Shown here: one piece after another, positions 24,845 through 33,644 of the stretch
Position numbering within the stretch: the stretch's first letter is position 1
Layout: each line of letters begins with the position of its first letter
NCBI RefSeq assembly: GCF_036227265.1
Contig: NZ_CP109446.1
Location: 6,651,001-6,715,000, forward strand
Origin: Streptomyces sp. NBC_01476
GTDB taxonomy: Bacteria; Actinomycetota; Actinomycetes; Streptomycetales; Streptomycetaceae
Direction: 5' to 3'
DNA length: 64,000 nt
Notes under the pieces: model-generated
What the model was told of the DNA's origin: nothing
Database searches by the model: none
Seen by the model: only the letters and a program-made list of their open reading frames with translations
Position numbers and translations under genes: made by a program

Positions 24845-25132
24845 TCAGTCGGTCAGGACATGGGCGGCGCCGAGGGAGCGGGCGAAGGAAGCCGGCCCCG
24901 CCACCGGCCACTGGTGGCCTGGCGTGCCGGAGACGTCCTCAAGCCAGAGGACGAAGGAGCCGTCGGGGCGTTCCGTCCGGTCGAGCAGGCGGGGGCCTTC
25001 GATACCGGCGTCGGCGAAGGCGGTGGCGGTGGCGGTGGCGGTGAGACCTTCGGCGTAGGCGAGGGGTTCACGGCGCCAGTGGTTCCAGTACCGGGGGTCG
25101 GGGAGGCCGGGAGGAGACGGGGCGGGCGTCAC
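24845..25132 (-). pseudogene. Truncated aminoglycoside-phosphotransferase-like protein
   Basis: A 95-codon open frame that resembles only the N-terminal part of the APH/choline-kinase-like fold: YWNHWRREPLAYAEGL, then AGIEGPRLLDRTERPDGSFVLWLEDVSGTPG and SFARSLGAAH. Intact relatives are about 300 residues; the catalytic HGDxxxxN loop and DFG-like motif are missing, so it cannot be an active kinase. Its GTG overlaps the ankyrin stop in GTGA. The methyltransferase gene begins 14 bp after its stop, which suggests the 3' part was deleted. Confidence 0.6.
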
Positions 25133-25554
25133 TGGGCGCCGAAGAGCGCCAGCAGTTCCTGCTTGCCGAAGACGCGGGCGGTGTCGATCGCGGACGGGGC
25201 GCCCGCGCTGGGGTCGGCGCCGGCCTTCACCAGGGCGGTGATCACGTCCTGCTCGCCCTTGAAGACGGCGCCCGCCAACGGGGTCTGGCCCCGGTCGTTG
25301 GCGCGGTCCGGGTCGGCGCCGCGGTCCAGCAGTGCCTGGACCGCCGCGGCGTGGCCGTGGTAGGCGGCGAGCATCAGCAGGCTGTCGCCGCGGTCGTTGG
25401 TGAGGTTCGCCGAGACGCCGGCGTCGACGTAGGCCGCCAGCTGGGCGGTGTCGCCCTGCCGGGCGAGGTCGAAGAGGCGGGTGGCGAAGGCGATGAGTTC
25501 GGGATCGGCGTCAGGGCCGTCAGCCGGATTCTGGCCGGGGGTGGGCTCGGTCAT
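25129..25554 (-). CDS. Small ankyrin-repeat protein
   Basis: A 141-residue protein with about three ankyrin repeats: FDLARQGDTAQLAAYVDAGV, then GDSLLMLAAYHGHAAAVQAL, then GQTPLAGAVFKGEQDVITAL with ADPDRANDRG between. Ankyrin proteins mediate protein binding; the partner is unknown. Cytoplasmic, no signal. The ATG at 25554 has GGAG upstream. It is translationally coupled to the truncated phosphotransferase-like ORF. Confidence 0.9.
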   Translation of the reverse strand: MTEPTPGQNPADGPDADPELIAFATRLFDLARQGDTAQLAAYVDAGVSANLTNDRGDSLLMLAAYHGHAAAVQALLDRGADPDRANDRGQTPLAGAVFKGEQDVITALVKAGADPSAGAPSAIDTARVFGKQELLALFGAQ

Positions 25555-25564
25555 GGACTCCACC

Positions 25565-26287
25565 CTACGCAGGGCAGCGACCGTGGAAAAAGGAGATGAC
25601 GACGCGGCGCGTGGGGCCGTCACCGATCCGGATGTCGAGGGGCACGCAGGCCCGGCCGTCCCCGGCGACGAAGACCGTGCCGCGGAAGACGGTGCCGCCG
25701 CCCGGGCAGCCGTGGAAGGTGACCGCGGGGGCCGGGGTCAGGCCGTAGCCGATGCCGTACTCCAGGCCGGCGCTGGCCCGCTCCTCGGCGCCGACGGTCA
25801 TGGTGACCAGCACGGCGCCCATGATGTCCGGGTTGACGGGATAGTGCCAGCCCTCGGAGTTGTGGATGCCACGGGCGGTCTGGTCGCCGGCGGCCAGCGC
25901 GCCCAGGCCGTGCCAGGTCACCGGCCCGACCGTCACGTCGTCCTTGGAAGCCGGGGGCCGGACAGGGTCGGTGAAGGCAGGGGAGGCGGGGGGCGCGGGA
26001 GGAACCGGGGACGCGGGGGACGTGGAGGAGGGCGGATGACCGCCGCCGGATCCGGCGGCGGTCCCGGGCGGCGGGTAGGTGGTGCCTTCGATGCACTCCA
26101 CCGGCCGCGGGTGGGTGATGCTGCCGATCGGTGGCGGCGGCGAACCGGCGATCGGCGGGGCGGAGGCCGCCGCGTCGGACTTGGCTCCTGTCGTGCATGC
26201 CGCCAGTAACGCCAGAGCGCCGGCCGCGACCGCGGCCGACCGCCATCCCCGGCGCCATCGACCTGACATGGGCATCCGCATACGCAT
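25565..26287 (-). CDS. Uncharacterised secreted lipoprotein
   Basis: A 240-residue protein with a lipoprotein signal: basic start, hydrophobic core AAVAAGALALLAAC with lipobox LAAC near residue 30, then a Pro/Ser-rich linker to about residue 110. The C-terminal domain has four cysteines across the protein and no recognised motif. Probably anchored to the outer face of the membrane. Five in-frame starts (26290 to 26269) follow a GGAGGGG site; 26287 is best spaced. Only 11 bp separate it from the ankyrin gene, so they may be cotranscribed. Confidence 0.7.
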   Translation of the reverse strand: MRMRMPMSGRWRRGWRSAAVAAGALALLAACTTGAKSDAAASAPPIAGSPPPPIGSITHPRPVECIEGTTYPPPGTAAGSGGGHPPSSTSPASPVPPAPPASPAFTDPVRPPASKDDVTVGPVTWHGLGALAAGDQTARGIHNSEGWHYPVNPDIMGAVLVTMTVGAEERASAGLEYGIGYGLTPAPAVTFHGCPGGGTVFRGTVFVAGDGRACVPLDIRIGDGPTRRVVISFFHGRCPA

Positions 26288-26313
26288 CACCCCTCCGTCA
26301 GGACGGTACGTCC

Positions 26314-27123
26314 TCAGCCGAGCGGCGGCCAGACCACCAACTGCCGTACAAGATCGGGATCTCCGGTCACCCGCAGCGAAGGGCCGTCCCAGGCGAGCCG
26401 GCGGTAGAGGCTGAGCAGCAGATCACCGGCCGGTCCTGCGAGGACCGCGCCGGCCGCCGGACCCCCGCCCGGTCCGCCGCGCACCACCGAAGCTCCGGTG
26501 GCGTCCAGGATCAGCGTCCACGCCGGACCCTCGTCGGCGGCCAGCACCACCCGGGCGGGGGCGTGCGGCCAGCCGTCCATCATGGCGAAGCCGACGTGCA
26601 GCATCTCGTCGAGCGCGTCGACCGCCAGCGCGGACGGCAGCGGTTCCGCGGCGTCGGCGGTCTCCTGGGCGTCCCGGGCGTGCACCGCCGCCTCCTGCAT
26701 CTGGTGCCGCGCCACCGCGCCCGAGGTGGCCGGGGTGGAGGACTCCGCCCACCAGGTCCAGCAGCCGGCGTCAGGGCCCGCGGTGCGCAGCGCGTCCAGC
26801 AGGACCGCGGTCGAACCGGCCGACCACTCCAGCAGGTTGTCCACCGGCCCGGGGTTCGCCGGCCGGCTGTCCCGCACCGCCTCCTGCGCCGGCGGCTGCC
26901 CCGCCGGGCCCGCCGCCACCGCCGCCGCCCAGAACCGCTGCACCCCGCCCAGATGCGTCACCAGGTCCCGCGCCGTCCAGTCCGGGCAACCCGGCACCCG
27001 CGCCGGCGGATCCGCCGCCAGCGACGCCTCCGCCGCCCTGCGGAGCGCGGCCGACCGGTCCTCGATCAGCTCCAGCCACTGGGGGTAGGTCAGTACGGGG
27101 GCGGGGGAGTGCGAAGTCGTCAT
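26314..27123 (-). CDS. Maleylpyruvate isomerase family (mycothiol-dependent type) protein
   Basis: A 269-residue protein of the DinB-like MDMPI family. N-terminal helices contain the metal-site motifs: VPGCPDWTARDLVTHLGGVQ (first His near residue 60), later AVARHQMQEAAVHARDAQ (HxxxxxxxH). A small C-terminal domain follows. Family members use mycothiol, the actinobacterial thiol, in isomerase or transferase reactions; the substrate is unknown. The ATG at 27123 has only a weak ribosome site. Confidence 0.88.
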   Translation of the reverse strand: MTTSHSPAPVLTYPQWLELIEDRSAALRRAAEASLAADPPARVPGCPDWTARDLVTHLGGVQRFWAAAVAAGPAGQPPAQEAVRDSRPANPGPVDNLLEWSAGSTAVLLDALRTAGPDAGCWTWWAESSTPATSGAVARHQMQEAAVHARDAQETADAAEPLPSALAVDALDEMLHVGFAMMDGWPHAPARVVLAADEGPAWTLILDATGASVVRGGPGGGPAAGAVLAGPAGDLLLSLYRRLAWDGPSLRVTGDPDLVRQLVVWPPLG

Positions 27124-27383
27124 GCGGTCCGTTGTAGCAGCGGTGGCCGACAGTCGGCCGGAGCGCATCTGCGCTGCTCCGCCCGGTCGTTGCCGGTGCG
27201 GGCGCTCACCGGTACCGGACAGGGCCGGGCACCGCACGGAGCCGCCGGCCGGTTCCCTGGGTTCTGCCCCATCCTGACGCCCGCGCTCTCTGGTCAGCCG
27301 GCCGGGAACCCTGTTCCATGGTCATCACCGGCCGCCGCGGTGAAGGCGGCCTCCGGCGGCAGGATGAGGTGGCCTTGGCTTCG

Positions 27384-29486
27384 ATGGCGACGACCGTGCG
27401 ACGTACCGCTGTGACCCTCCCGGCAGCTCCGCTCGGACCGGAGAACCCGCTGCCCGCGCTCCGCCCGCTCGACGAACCCCACCACCTCGACCCCGCCGAA
27501 CGCGCCGGCCTGCCCCCTGACATGGCCCGCGGGCTCGGCTACGCACCGCTGCGCTCGGTGCTGCCGGTGCGGGTCCTCGACGGTTACGGACGCGACCGCG
27601 CCACCGCCCGCTTCGACGCGCTGGTGATCGAGAACGACCGGGTCCGCGCCACCGTCCTGCCCGGCCTCGGCGGCCGGCTCCACTCGCTGTTCCACAAGCC
27701 GACCGGCCGCGAACTCCTCTACGTCAACCCGGTGTTCCAGCCCGCCGACCTCGCGCTGGCCGGCGCCTGGTTCTCCGGCGGCGTCGAGTGGAACCTCGGC
27801 GCCACCGGCCACTGGTCCCTCACCTGCGCCCCGTTGCACGCCGCCCGCGTCCCCGCCCCCGACGGCGGCGAGATGCTGCGGCTGTGGGAGTGGGAGCGGC
27901 TGCGCGACCTGCCCTTCCAGATCGACCTGTGGCTGCCCGCCGGTTCGGACTTCCTCCACGCCGGCATCCGGGTCCGCAATCCGCACGGCCGCACCGTCCC
28001 GACCTACTGGTGGTCCAACATCGCGGTGCCGGAGACCGAGCGCACCCGGGTGCTCGCCCCCGCCGACGCCGCCTGGCACTTCGGCTACCGCCGCACCCTC
28101 AGCCATGTCCCGGTCCCCGTACCGGGACCCGGCGCCCCCGACGTCACCTGCACCACCCGCCCGGAACACGCCGCCGACTACTTCTTCGACATCCCCGCCG
28201 GCGACCGCCGCTGGATCACCGCGCTCGACGGCGACGGCCGGGGCCTCGTGCAGACCTCCACCGACCACCTCCGCGGCCGCAAGCTCTTTCTCTGGGGCCA
28301 TGGCCGCGGCGGCCGCCGCTGGCAGGAGTGGCTGACCGCACCCGGCACCGGCGGCTACCTGGAGATCCAGGCCGGCCTCGCCCGTACCCAGCTCGAACAC
28401 ATCCCGATGCCCGCGGAGTCGGAGTTCTCCTGGCTGGAGGCGTACGGCCCGCTCACCGCCGACCCGGCCGCGGTGCACGGCGCCGACTGGACCGCCGCCC
28501 GCGGCGAGGCCGCCCGGAGCCTGGAAGCGGTGCTCCCGCGGGCGGCCGTCGAGGCCGCCTACGAGAGCTGGCTCGGCTGCGCGGACACCGACCCCAAGGA
28601 CATCCTCGCCACCGGTTCCGGCTGGGGCGCCCTGGAGACCGAGCGCGGCCGGCACCACCTGCCCGGCACCCCTTTCCCCGCCACCACCCTCGGCGCCGCC
28701 CAGCAGCCGTGGCGGGAACTCCTGCGGACCGGCGTCTTCCCCTGCCCGGTGGCCGGCGCCGCCCCCGGGCCCGGTCCGGTCTCCCCGTACTGGCGTGACC
28801 TGCTGGAGTCCGCGGACACCCGTCCGGGCGACGAGTGGTTCCGCGACTACCACCTCGGCATCGCCCAGTGGGCGGCCGGCGACCGCGCCCAGGCCGTCCG
28901 CAGCTGGGAACGCTCGGTCGCCGCCCACCCCTCGCCGTGGGCGCTGCGCGCCCTGGCCGTCGCCGAGGCCGTCGCGGGGGACACCGGGCGGGCTGCCGAG
29001 CGCCATCTGGCGGCTTACGACTGTCTGCTGGAGACCTTCCTGGGTGGCGCCGGGGGTGCCGGGTGGACTGAACCGGCCGAGTGGACCGGCGACACCGCGG
29101 AAGCCGCCCGGACCGTGCAACGCGCCCTCGTCCGGGAGGCGGTGCCCGTCCTGCTGGCCGCCGGCCGCCCCGACGACGCCGACCGCGTCCTCGCCGGGCC
29201 CGCGGCTGGCGGCACCGCGCCGCTGGACGGTGGCCGGATCACACTGCTGCGGGCCAGGACCGCGCTCGCCCGGGGCGACGCGGCCACCGCCCGGGCCCTG
29301 TTCGACGACGGATTCGCCGTGGCCGACCTGCGGGAAGGAGCGCGTGAACTCGGCGAGACCTGGTACGCCGTCGCCGAACTCCTGGTGGCCGGCGACGGCC
29401 CGGTGGACGACGCCGTGCGGGCCCGGGCCCGCCGCGAACACCCGCTGCCCGCCGCCTACGACTTCCGGATGGGCCCGGACGACTGA
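27384..29486 (+). CDS. DUF5107 protein with C-terminal helical repeats
   Basis: A 700-residue protein. Residues about 55-330 look like a beta-sandwich of the galactose-mutarotase type (DUF5107): ENDRVRATVLPGLGGRLHSL, GGVEWNLGATGHW, TYWWSNIAVPE. The C-terminal ~200 residues are TPR-like (DEWFRDYHLGIAQWAAGDRA, then WERSVAAHPSPWALRALA). Such proteins lie in sugar-use loci in other bacteria, suggesting a carbohydrate substrate. Start is uncertain: in-frame GTG 27369 and TTG 27375 lie nearer to the GAGG site than ATG 27384. Confidence 0.85.
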   Translation: MATTVRRTAVTLPAAPLGPENPLPALRPLDEPHHLDPAERAGLPPDMARGLGYAPLRSVLPVRVLDGYGRDRATARFDALVIENDRVRATVLPGLGGRLHSLFHKPTGRELLYVNPVFQPADLALAGAWFSGGVEWNLGATGHWSLTCAPLHAARVPAPDGGEMLRLWEWERLRDLPFQIDLWLPAGSDFLHAGIRVRNPHGRTVPTYWWSNIAVPETERTRVLAPADAAWHFGYRRTLSHVPVPVPGPGAPDVTCTTRPEHAADYFFDIPAGDRRWITALDGDGRGLVQTSTDHLRGRKLFLWGHGRGGRRWQEWLTAPGTGGYLEIQAGLARTQLEHIPMPAESEFSWLEAYGPLTADPAAVHGADWTAARGEAARSLEAVLPRAAVEAAYESWLGCADTDPKDILATGSGWGALETERGRHHLPGTPFPATTLGAAQQPWRELLRTGVFPCPVAGAAPGPGPVSPYWRDLLESADTRPGDEWFRDYHLGIAQWAAGDRAQAVRSWERSVAAHPSPWALRALAVAEAVAGDTGRAAERHLAAYDCLLETFLGGAGGAGWTEPAEWTGDTAEAARTVQRALVREAVPVLLAAGRPDDADRVLAGPAAGGTAPLDGGRITLLRARTALARGDAATARALFDDGFAVADLREGARELGETWYAVAELLVAGDGPVDDAVRARARREHPLPAAYDFRMGPDD

Positions 29487-29529
29487 GGGCCGGCGCCCGG
29501 GTGACAACAGGGGACAGGCAGCCGGCCGG

Positions 29530-30507
29530 TCACACCGCGAGCAGCTCCGCCCGCTCGCGGTCCGTCAGTTCACCCGGCCGGCGGCCCTCCCGCGCGAAGA
29601 GACCGGCGACCCGCTGCAACTCCTCGTTGACCGGCACCGGAACCCCCACCCGGCGGCCCAGCAGCACGATTTCCCCGTTGAGGTAGTCGGTCTCGATCGA
29701 ACCCGTGCCGCGCATCAGGCTCTGCCACGACGAACCGAGACCGCGCCGGCCCATCGGCTGCACGTCGAGCTTCCCGTCGCGCATCCGGGCGGCCTGCTCG
29801 TCATCGGTGTACGCGATCCCCGCCGCGTCCAGTACCGCCCGGCCCTCGGCCTGGGCCCGCCGCGCCACGTCGAGCGCCGGCCCCTCGCCGGCCCCGTGCA
29901 CGAGCGTGCCGAAGACCGCCTCCACGGCGTTGGCCAGATTCCCCAGCAGCTTGGCGTACTTCCACGCCATCACCGCGTCGCTGACCGGCGCCTCGAAACC
30001 CGAATCGTTCAGATCGGCCGCGATCGCCCGTGTCGTGTCGTCCGCGCCCGACGGATAGCGGCCCAGGTGCAGCATCCCGCTGAGCGGCGCGCACGGCGCC
30101 CGCACCACCCCCGGCTCCAGATGCGTGCTCGGCAGCCAGACGCACATCGCGTGCACATCGGGGAAGCGGCGCAGCGCGAGACGCTCGTTCTCCACCCCGT
30201 TCTGCGCGCACACCACCGCCGGCCGGTCGCCGTACGAGGCCCAGGCCGACAGGACGGCCGCGGTGTCCTGCGTCTTCACCGCGAGTACCAGCACGTCGTC
30301 CCGGCGGGGCGTGAGATCGTCCGGGCCCGCGGCCACCGGGATCGGCAACCGCAGTGTCCGGTCCGGCAGTTCCAGGCGCAGCCCGCGCTCCCGCAGTACC
30401 CGCTCGTGAGCGCCCCGCGCCACCAGGACCACGTCGTGCCCGCTGTCGAAGAGCCGGCCGCCGATCGTGCCGCCGACCGCCCCTGCCCCGATGATGACGT
30501 ATCGCAT
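29530..30507 (-). CDS. 2-dehydropantoate 2-reductase family protein
   Basis: A 325-residue ketopantoate-reductase-like NAD(P)H enzyme. N-terminal Rossmann motif IIGAGAVGGTIGGRL at residues 4-18, then LAVKTQDT and VVCAQNGVENE; the C-terminal helical domain carries the conserved Lys in AWKYAKLLGNLANA and a late SSWQSLMRG. These match PanE-type catalytic positions, but many paralogues act on other 2-keto acids, so panE is not assigned. The ATG at 30507 has GAGG 9 bp upstream. Confidence 0.9.
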   Translation of the reverse strand: MRYVIIGAGAVGGTIGGRLFDSGHDVVLVARGAHERVLRERGLRLELPDRTLRLPIPVAAGPDDLTPRRDDVLVLAVKTQDTAAVLSAWASYGDRPAVVCAQNGVENERLALRRFPDVHAMCVWLPSTHLEPGVVRAPCAPLSGMLHLGRYPSGADDTTRAIAADLNDSGFEAPVSDAVMAWKYAKLLGNLANAVEAVFGTLVHGAGEGPALDVARRAQAEGRAVLDAAGIAYTDDEQAARMRDGKLDVQPMGRRGLGSSWQSLMRGTGSIETDYLNGEIVLLGRRVGVPVPVNEELQRVAGLFAREGRRPGELTDRERAELLAV

Positions 30508-30612
30508 ACCGGTCACCCTCGCACACCCCGTCCGGCCGGCCGGAAGCGGCTGCCCACGGGGAAGCCTGCCGGGAGACCCGGCAGGAATCGTGCCGGGAAA
30601 ACCGGCGCCCGC

Positions 30613-30806
30613 CTGCGTACAACCGGGTCAGGGCGGTGCGGCTGCGCGGTGAGATCTCGCAGGGCGTCGTCTGCCGCCCCGCCGCGCTCCAGAGCGTCGA
30701 CCTGGCGCGGGCGGCGGCCGGGGGAGAGGAACTCCGCGGCCGGGCGATCGCCAAAGTGGTCAGCGACGCCTGTCTGACCCGCAAGGGCGGCACCGAGTAC
30801 GAGTGA
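30613..30806 (+). pseudogene. Internally deleted RNA ligase remnant
   Basis: A short frame encodes YNRVRAVRLRGEISQGVVC, typical of the first half of DraRnl/DRB0094-type RNA ligases, then after about 25 residues GRAIAKVVSDACLTRKGGTE, their exact C-terminal pattern. In intact proteins about 250 residues, including the KxxG adenylation site, lie between. There is no start codon or ribosome site. Both ends are lost or fused, so this is a gene scar rather than a functional gene. Confidence 0.7.
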
Positions 30807-30844
30807 GCCGGGCGCGCGCCGCCCGGGCCGGCGCAGCGGGCCGC

Positions 30845-31450
30845 TCAGCTCTCCAGCCGGGCGCGGAGCCGTGCCTCCGCGTCCGGCCACTCCGTCGCGA
30901 GCATCGAGAAGTAGACGCTGTCCCGCCACGTCACCCCGTCCGACCGCAGCCGGTGCCGCCGGAAGACGCCCTCCCGCACGGCCCCCAGCCGGACGATCGC
31001 CTGCTGCGAGCGGACATTGAGATGGTCGGTCTTCCAGCAGATCCGGCCCATGCCGAGCGTGTCGAAAGCGTGCCCCATGAGCAGCAGCTTCGTCTCGGTG
31101 TTGACCGGGGTGCGCCAGTGCGCGCGCCCGTACCAGGTCCAGCCGATCTCCAGCCGCTCGTCCACCGTGCTCACATCGTGGTACGTGGTCCAGCCGACCG
31201 CCCGGCCGCCGGCCCGTTCCCGTACCGCGAAGGCCAGGCCGCCCGCGGCACGGGCGGCAGCGGCCACCCGGCCGGCCAGTTCCCGCAGCTCCTCCTCGGT
31301 GGCGGGCGGCTCGGCGGGCAGCCACCGCCACACCTCCTCGTCACCGCCGCCCGCGGCGAAGAGGTCCGCGGCGTGGGCGGACGGGTCGAGGGGTTCGAGG
31401 CGCACGAAACGGCCTTCGAGGGCGGTGGGAGCGGGGCTCTTGGCAACCAT
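30845..31450 (-). CDS. GNAT family N-acetyltransferase (RimJ/RimL type)
   Basis: A 201-residue acetyltransferase of the RimL-like branch: GRFVRLEPLDPSAHAADL at the start, WTTYHDVSTVDERLEIGWTWYG in the middle, then KLLLMGHAFDTLGMGRICWKTD and NVRSQQAIVRLGAVREGVFR. These are typical of enzymes that acetylate protein N-termini or small amines; the substrate is not known. ATG at 31450. Single gene. Confidence 0.9.
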   Translation of the reverse strand: MVAKSPAPTALEGRFVRLEPLDPSAHAADLFAAGGGDEEVWRWLPAEPPATEEELRELAGRVAAAARAAGGLAFAVRERAGGRAVGWTTYHDVSTVDERLEIGWTWYGRAHWRTPVNTETKLLLMGHAFDTLGMGRICWKTDHLNVRSQQAIVRLGAVREGVFRRHRLRSDGVTWRDSVYFSMLATEWPDAEARLRARLES

Positions 31451-31618
31451 GGCCGCACCGTAGTCGGCGGGCCACCGCCGGGGTCAAAGCGTTTTCACCG
31501 CCCGGACGGCATGCTCCGCGTGCCCTTGGGTACGCGCGGGGTTCAGCCACCTCTACGGACACGCCAGCCCCTACAGACCCCGCGGACCGAAGTGACGCGG
31601 CGAGAGGAAGCCACCGGC

Positions 31619-32053
31619 ATGACCGACATCAACTCCGACGGCGCCCTGCCCCCGGCACAGCGCGCCCTGCACGAGATCGCCCACGGCAGCGAGAACGTCA
31701 TCGCGCTCAGCACCCTCGCGATCAGCGAGGTGCTGCTGCCGGTCCCGGCCCCCGACGACTACCCCGAAGAGGCCGGCGCGGGTGCCGGCGCCGAACCGCC
31801 ACGGGAGATCCAGCTCCCGGTGTACGAGCAGGAGGACGGGCGGCAGCTGGTCCCCGTCTTCACCTCCGAGACCCGGATGGCCGATGCACTGCCCGCCACC
31901 CGCCGCTACCGGCTGGTCCAGCTCGCCGCGCTCAGCGGCGCCTGGCCGTCGGACGAGCTGATCCTGTCCATCGACACCGGCAGCGAGGACGCGCTGAGCA
32001 TCTCCGGGGAGGGCGTACGCGCCCTGGCCGGTCTCGTCGGCGGCACCAACTGA
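31619..32053 (+). CDS. SseB-like N-terminal domain protein
   Basis: A 144-residue cytoplasmic protein. It begins with a helix (PAQRALHEIAHG), then the SseB-domain beta strands ELVPVF-like: IQLPVYEQEDGRQLVPVFTS and YRLVQLAALSGAWP. SseB proteins in enteric bacteria serve type III secretion, but the actinomycete homologues have no known role. The ATG at 31619 follows GAGAGGAAG by 9 bp. Confidence 0.75.
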   Translation: MTDINSDGALPPAQRALHEIAHGSENVIALSTLAISEVLLPVPAPDDYPEEAGAGAGAEPPREIQLPVYEQEDGRQLVPVFTSETRMADALPATRRYRLVQLAALSGAWPSDELILSIDTGSEDALSISGEGVRALAGLVGGTN

Positions 32054-32079
32054 CCACCTCGCCGGCCCACTGACCCGCC

Positions 32080-32117
32080 GGCCGCCGGCCGAGCCGCATG
32101 CGGCCCGGCCGGCGGCC
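32080..32117. terminator. Strong GC hairpin between convergent genes
   Basis: Perfect 12-bp arms GGCCGCCGGCCG (32080-32091) and its complement (32106-32117), with a further inner 4-bp stem. It lies between the SseB-like gene (+) and the PAP2/lipid-kinase gene (-), and would end transcripts from both. Confidence 0.65.
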
Positions 32118-32128
32118 GATCGGTGAGG

Positions 32129-33589
32129 TCACCCCCGGAAGACCACCAGCCCCCGGGGGATCTTGTCCAGCAGCAGTTCCCCGGGCGCGGGCGCCACCTC
32201 CCCGTCATACGCGAGGTGGACGCCCGGGCCCCGCACGCGCAGCCGCAGCCGCGGCACCGACGCCACGGTGTAGACCGGCGACCCGGTGAGCACCCCGGTC
32301 AGCGCCGCCCCGAGCATCCGGGTCCTGGCGAACGGCCCGCCGTCGACGATCCGCACATCGAGCACGCCGTCGGCCAGATCCCGCCGCCGCACGGGGGTCG
32401 GGCCCCAACTGGAGTAACGGCAGTTCCCGGCGAAGACCATCCACACCGACCGGGGCCGTCCGTTGATCTCCACATCGACCGGCGTGCAGGTCCGCAGCAC
32501 GTGCACCGCCGCCAGCACGGTGGCCGGCCAGCTGCCCACCCGCCGTGACCAGCGCTCCCTGATCCGGACCAGGTCGGGGTACGAGCCGATGCTGAAGGTG
32601 TTGAGGAACAGGGCGCTGGTGCCGCTGACCGGATCGGTGTGCCGGGCCACGTCCACCGACGCGGCCCGCCCGGCCAGTACCGCGACCGCGGTGTCCTCCA
32701 CCGACTCGAAGCCCAGGTCGAGCGCGAAGTGGTTGCGGGTGCCGCCGGGGAAGACCGCCAGCGGCAGCCCGTGGCGCAGGGCGATCGCGGCGGCCCGGCT
32801 GACCGTACCGTCGCCGCCGCACACGCCCAGCGCGCCACCGGCCTCCAGCGCCGAGCGGGCCGCCTTCTCCAGCAGCTCGACCAGGTCGTCGTCCTCGGTC
32901 CGCTCGGTGACCGTGGCCTGCGGCAGCACCGTACGGATCCGGTCGCCCGGCGTCATTAGCAGCGGCGGCGGCCCGGACGCGGTGTTCACCACGACGTGCA
33001 GCCCCTCGCCGTCCGGCAGCGCCGGCGCCCCGGTGGACGGGCCGGGCTCGGGCTGGGGCGAGGCCGGCGGCAGCAGCGCCCGCACGGTCAGTGCCGCGCC
33101 GACACCCAGGGCGGCGCCGACCACCACGTCGCTGGGGTAGTGCACCCCGGTGTAGATCCGGGAGAAGGCCACGCTCGCCGCGACCGGCGCCAGCGCCGTG
33201 CCCCAGGCCGGGGACTCCATCGCGGCGCCGGCCACGAAGGCCGCCGCAGAAGCGGAGTGCCCGGACGGGAAGGAGGAGGTGATCGGCTGCCGGTGCAGCT
33301 GCCGTATCACCGGAACGGAGTCGAGTATCGGGCGGTTGCGGCGGACCGCGCTCTTGCCGACCGTGTTGACGGTCAGGGAGGCCAGTGCGAGCGAGCCCAG
33401 CCCCCGCGCGGCGGCCCGCCGCCCGCTCCTGCCGCCGGTGGCCGCCATACCGGCGGCCACCGCGAACCAGAGCCGGCCGTGGTTCGCCGACCGGCTCAGC
33501 CGGGGCAGCACCGGCTCCGCGCCCGGCCAGTGCCGGTTCGCCACCAGGGCGAACAGCGCCTTGTCCCAGCCTTTCCAGGGATACGTCAT
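32129..33589 (-). CDS. Bifunctional PAP2 phosphatase / diacylglycerol kinase-like protein
   Basis: A 486-residue protein with two domains. Residues ~30-175 are PAP2: KSAVRRNRP, PSGHSAS and SRIYTGVHYPSDVVVG give all three phosphatase motifs, with several membrane helices. Residues ~200-486 are a lipid kinase (DAGK) domain: GVCGGDGTVSRAAAIA, FPGGTRNHFALDLG and NCRYSSWGP. It could dephosphorylate and phosphorylate lipids in membrane phospholipid or undecaprenyl turnover. ATG at 33589. Head-to-head with the HAD gene across about 55 bp. Confidence 0.92.
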   Translation of the reverse strand: MTYPWKGWDKALFALVANRHWPGAEPVLPRLSRSANHGRLWFAVAAGMAATGGRSGRRAAARGLGSLALASLTVNTVGKSAVRRNRPILDSVPVIRQLHRQPITSSFPSGHSASAAAFVAGAAMESPAWGTALAPVAASVAFSRIYTGVHYPSDVVVGAALGVGAALTVRALLPPASPQPEPGPSTGAPALPDGEGLHVVVNTASGPPPLLMTPGDRIRTVLPQATVTERTEDDDLVELLEKAARSALEAGGALGVCGGDGTVSRAAAIALRHGLPLAVFPGGTRNHFALDLGFESVEDTAVAVLAGRAASVDVARHTDPVSGTSALFLNTFSIGSYPDLVRIRERWSRRVGSWPATVLAAVHVLRTCTPVDVEINGRPRSVWMVFAGNCRYSSWGPTPVRRRDLADGVLDVRIVDGGPFARTRMLGAALTGVLTGSPVYTVASVPRLRLRVRGPGVHLAYDGEVAPAPGELLLDKIPRGLVVFRG

Positions 33590-33644
33590 GACCGTCCCAT
33601 TACCCTGCTGGGGCCGTGGCACGCAGCCGCTGTACGCTCCCCGC

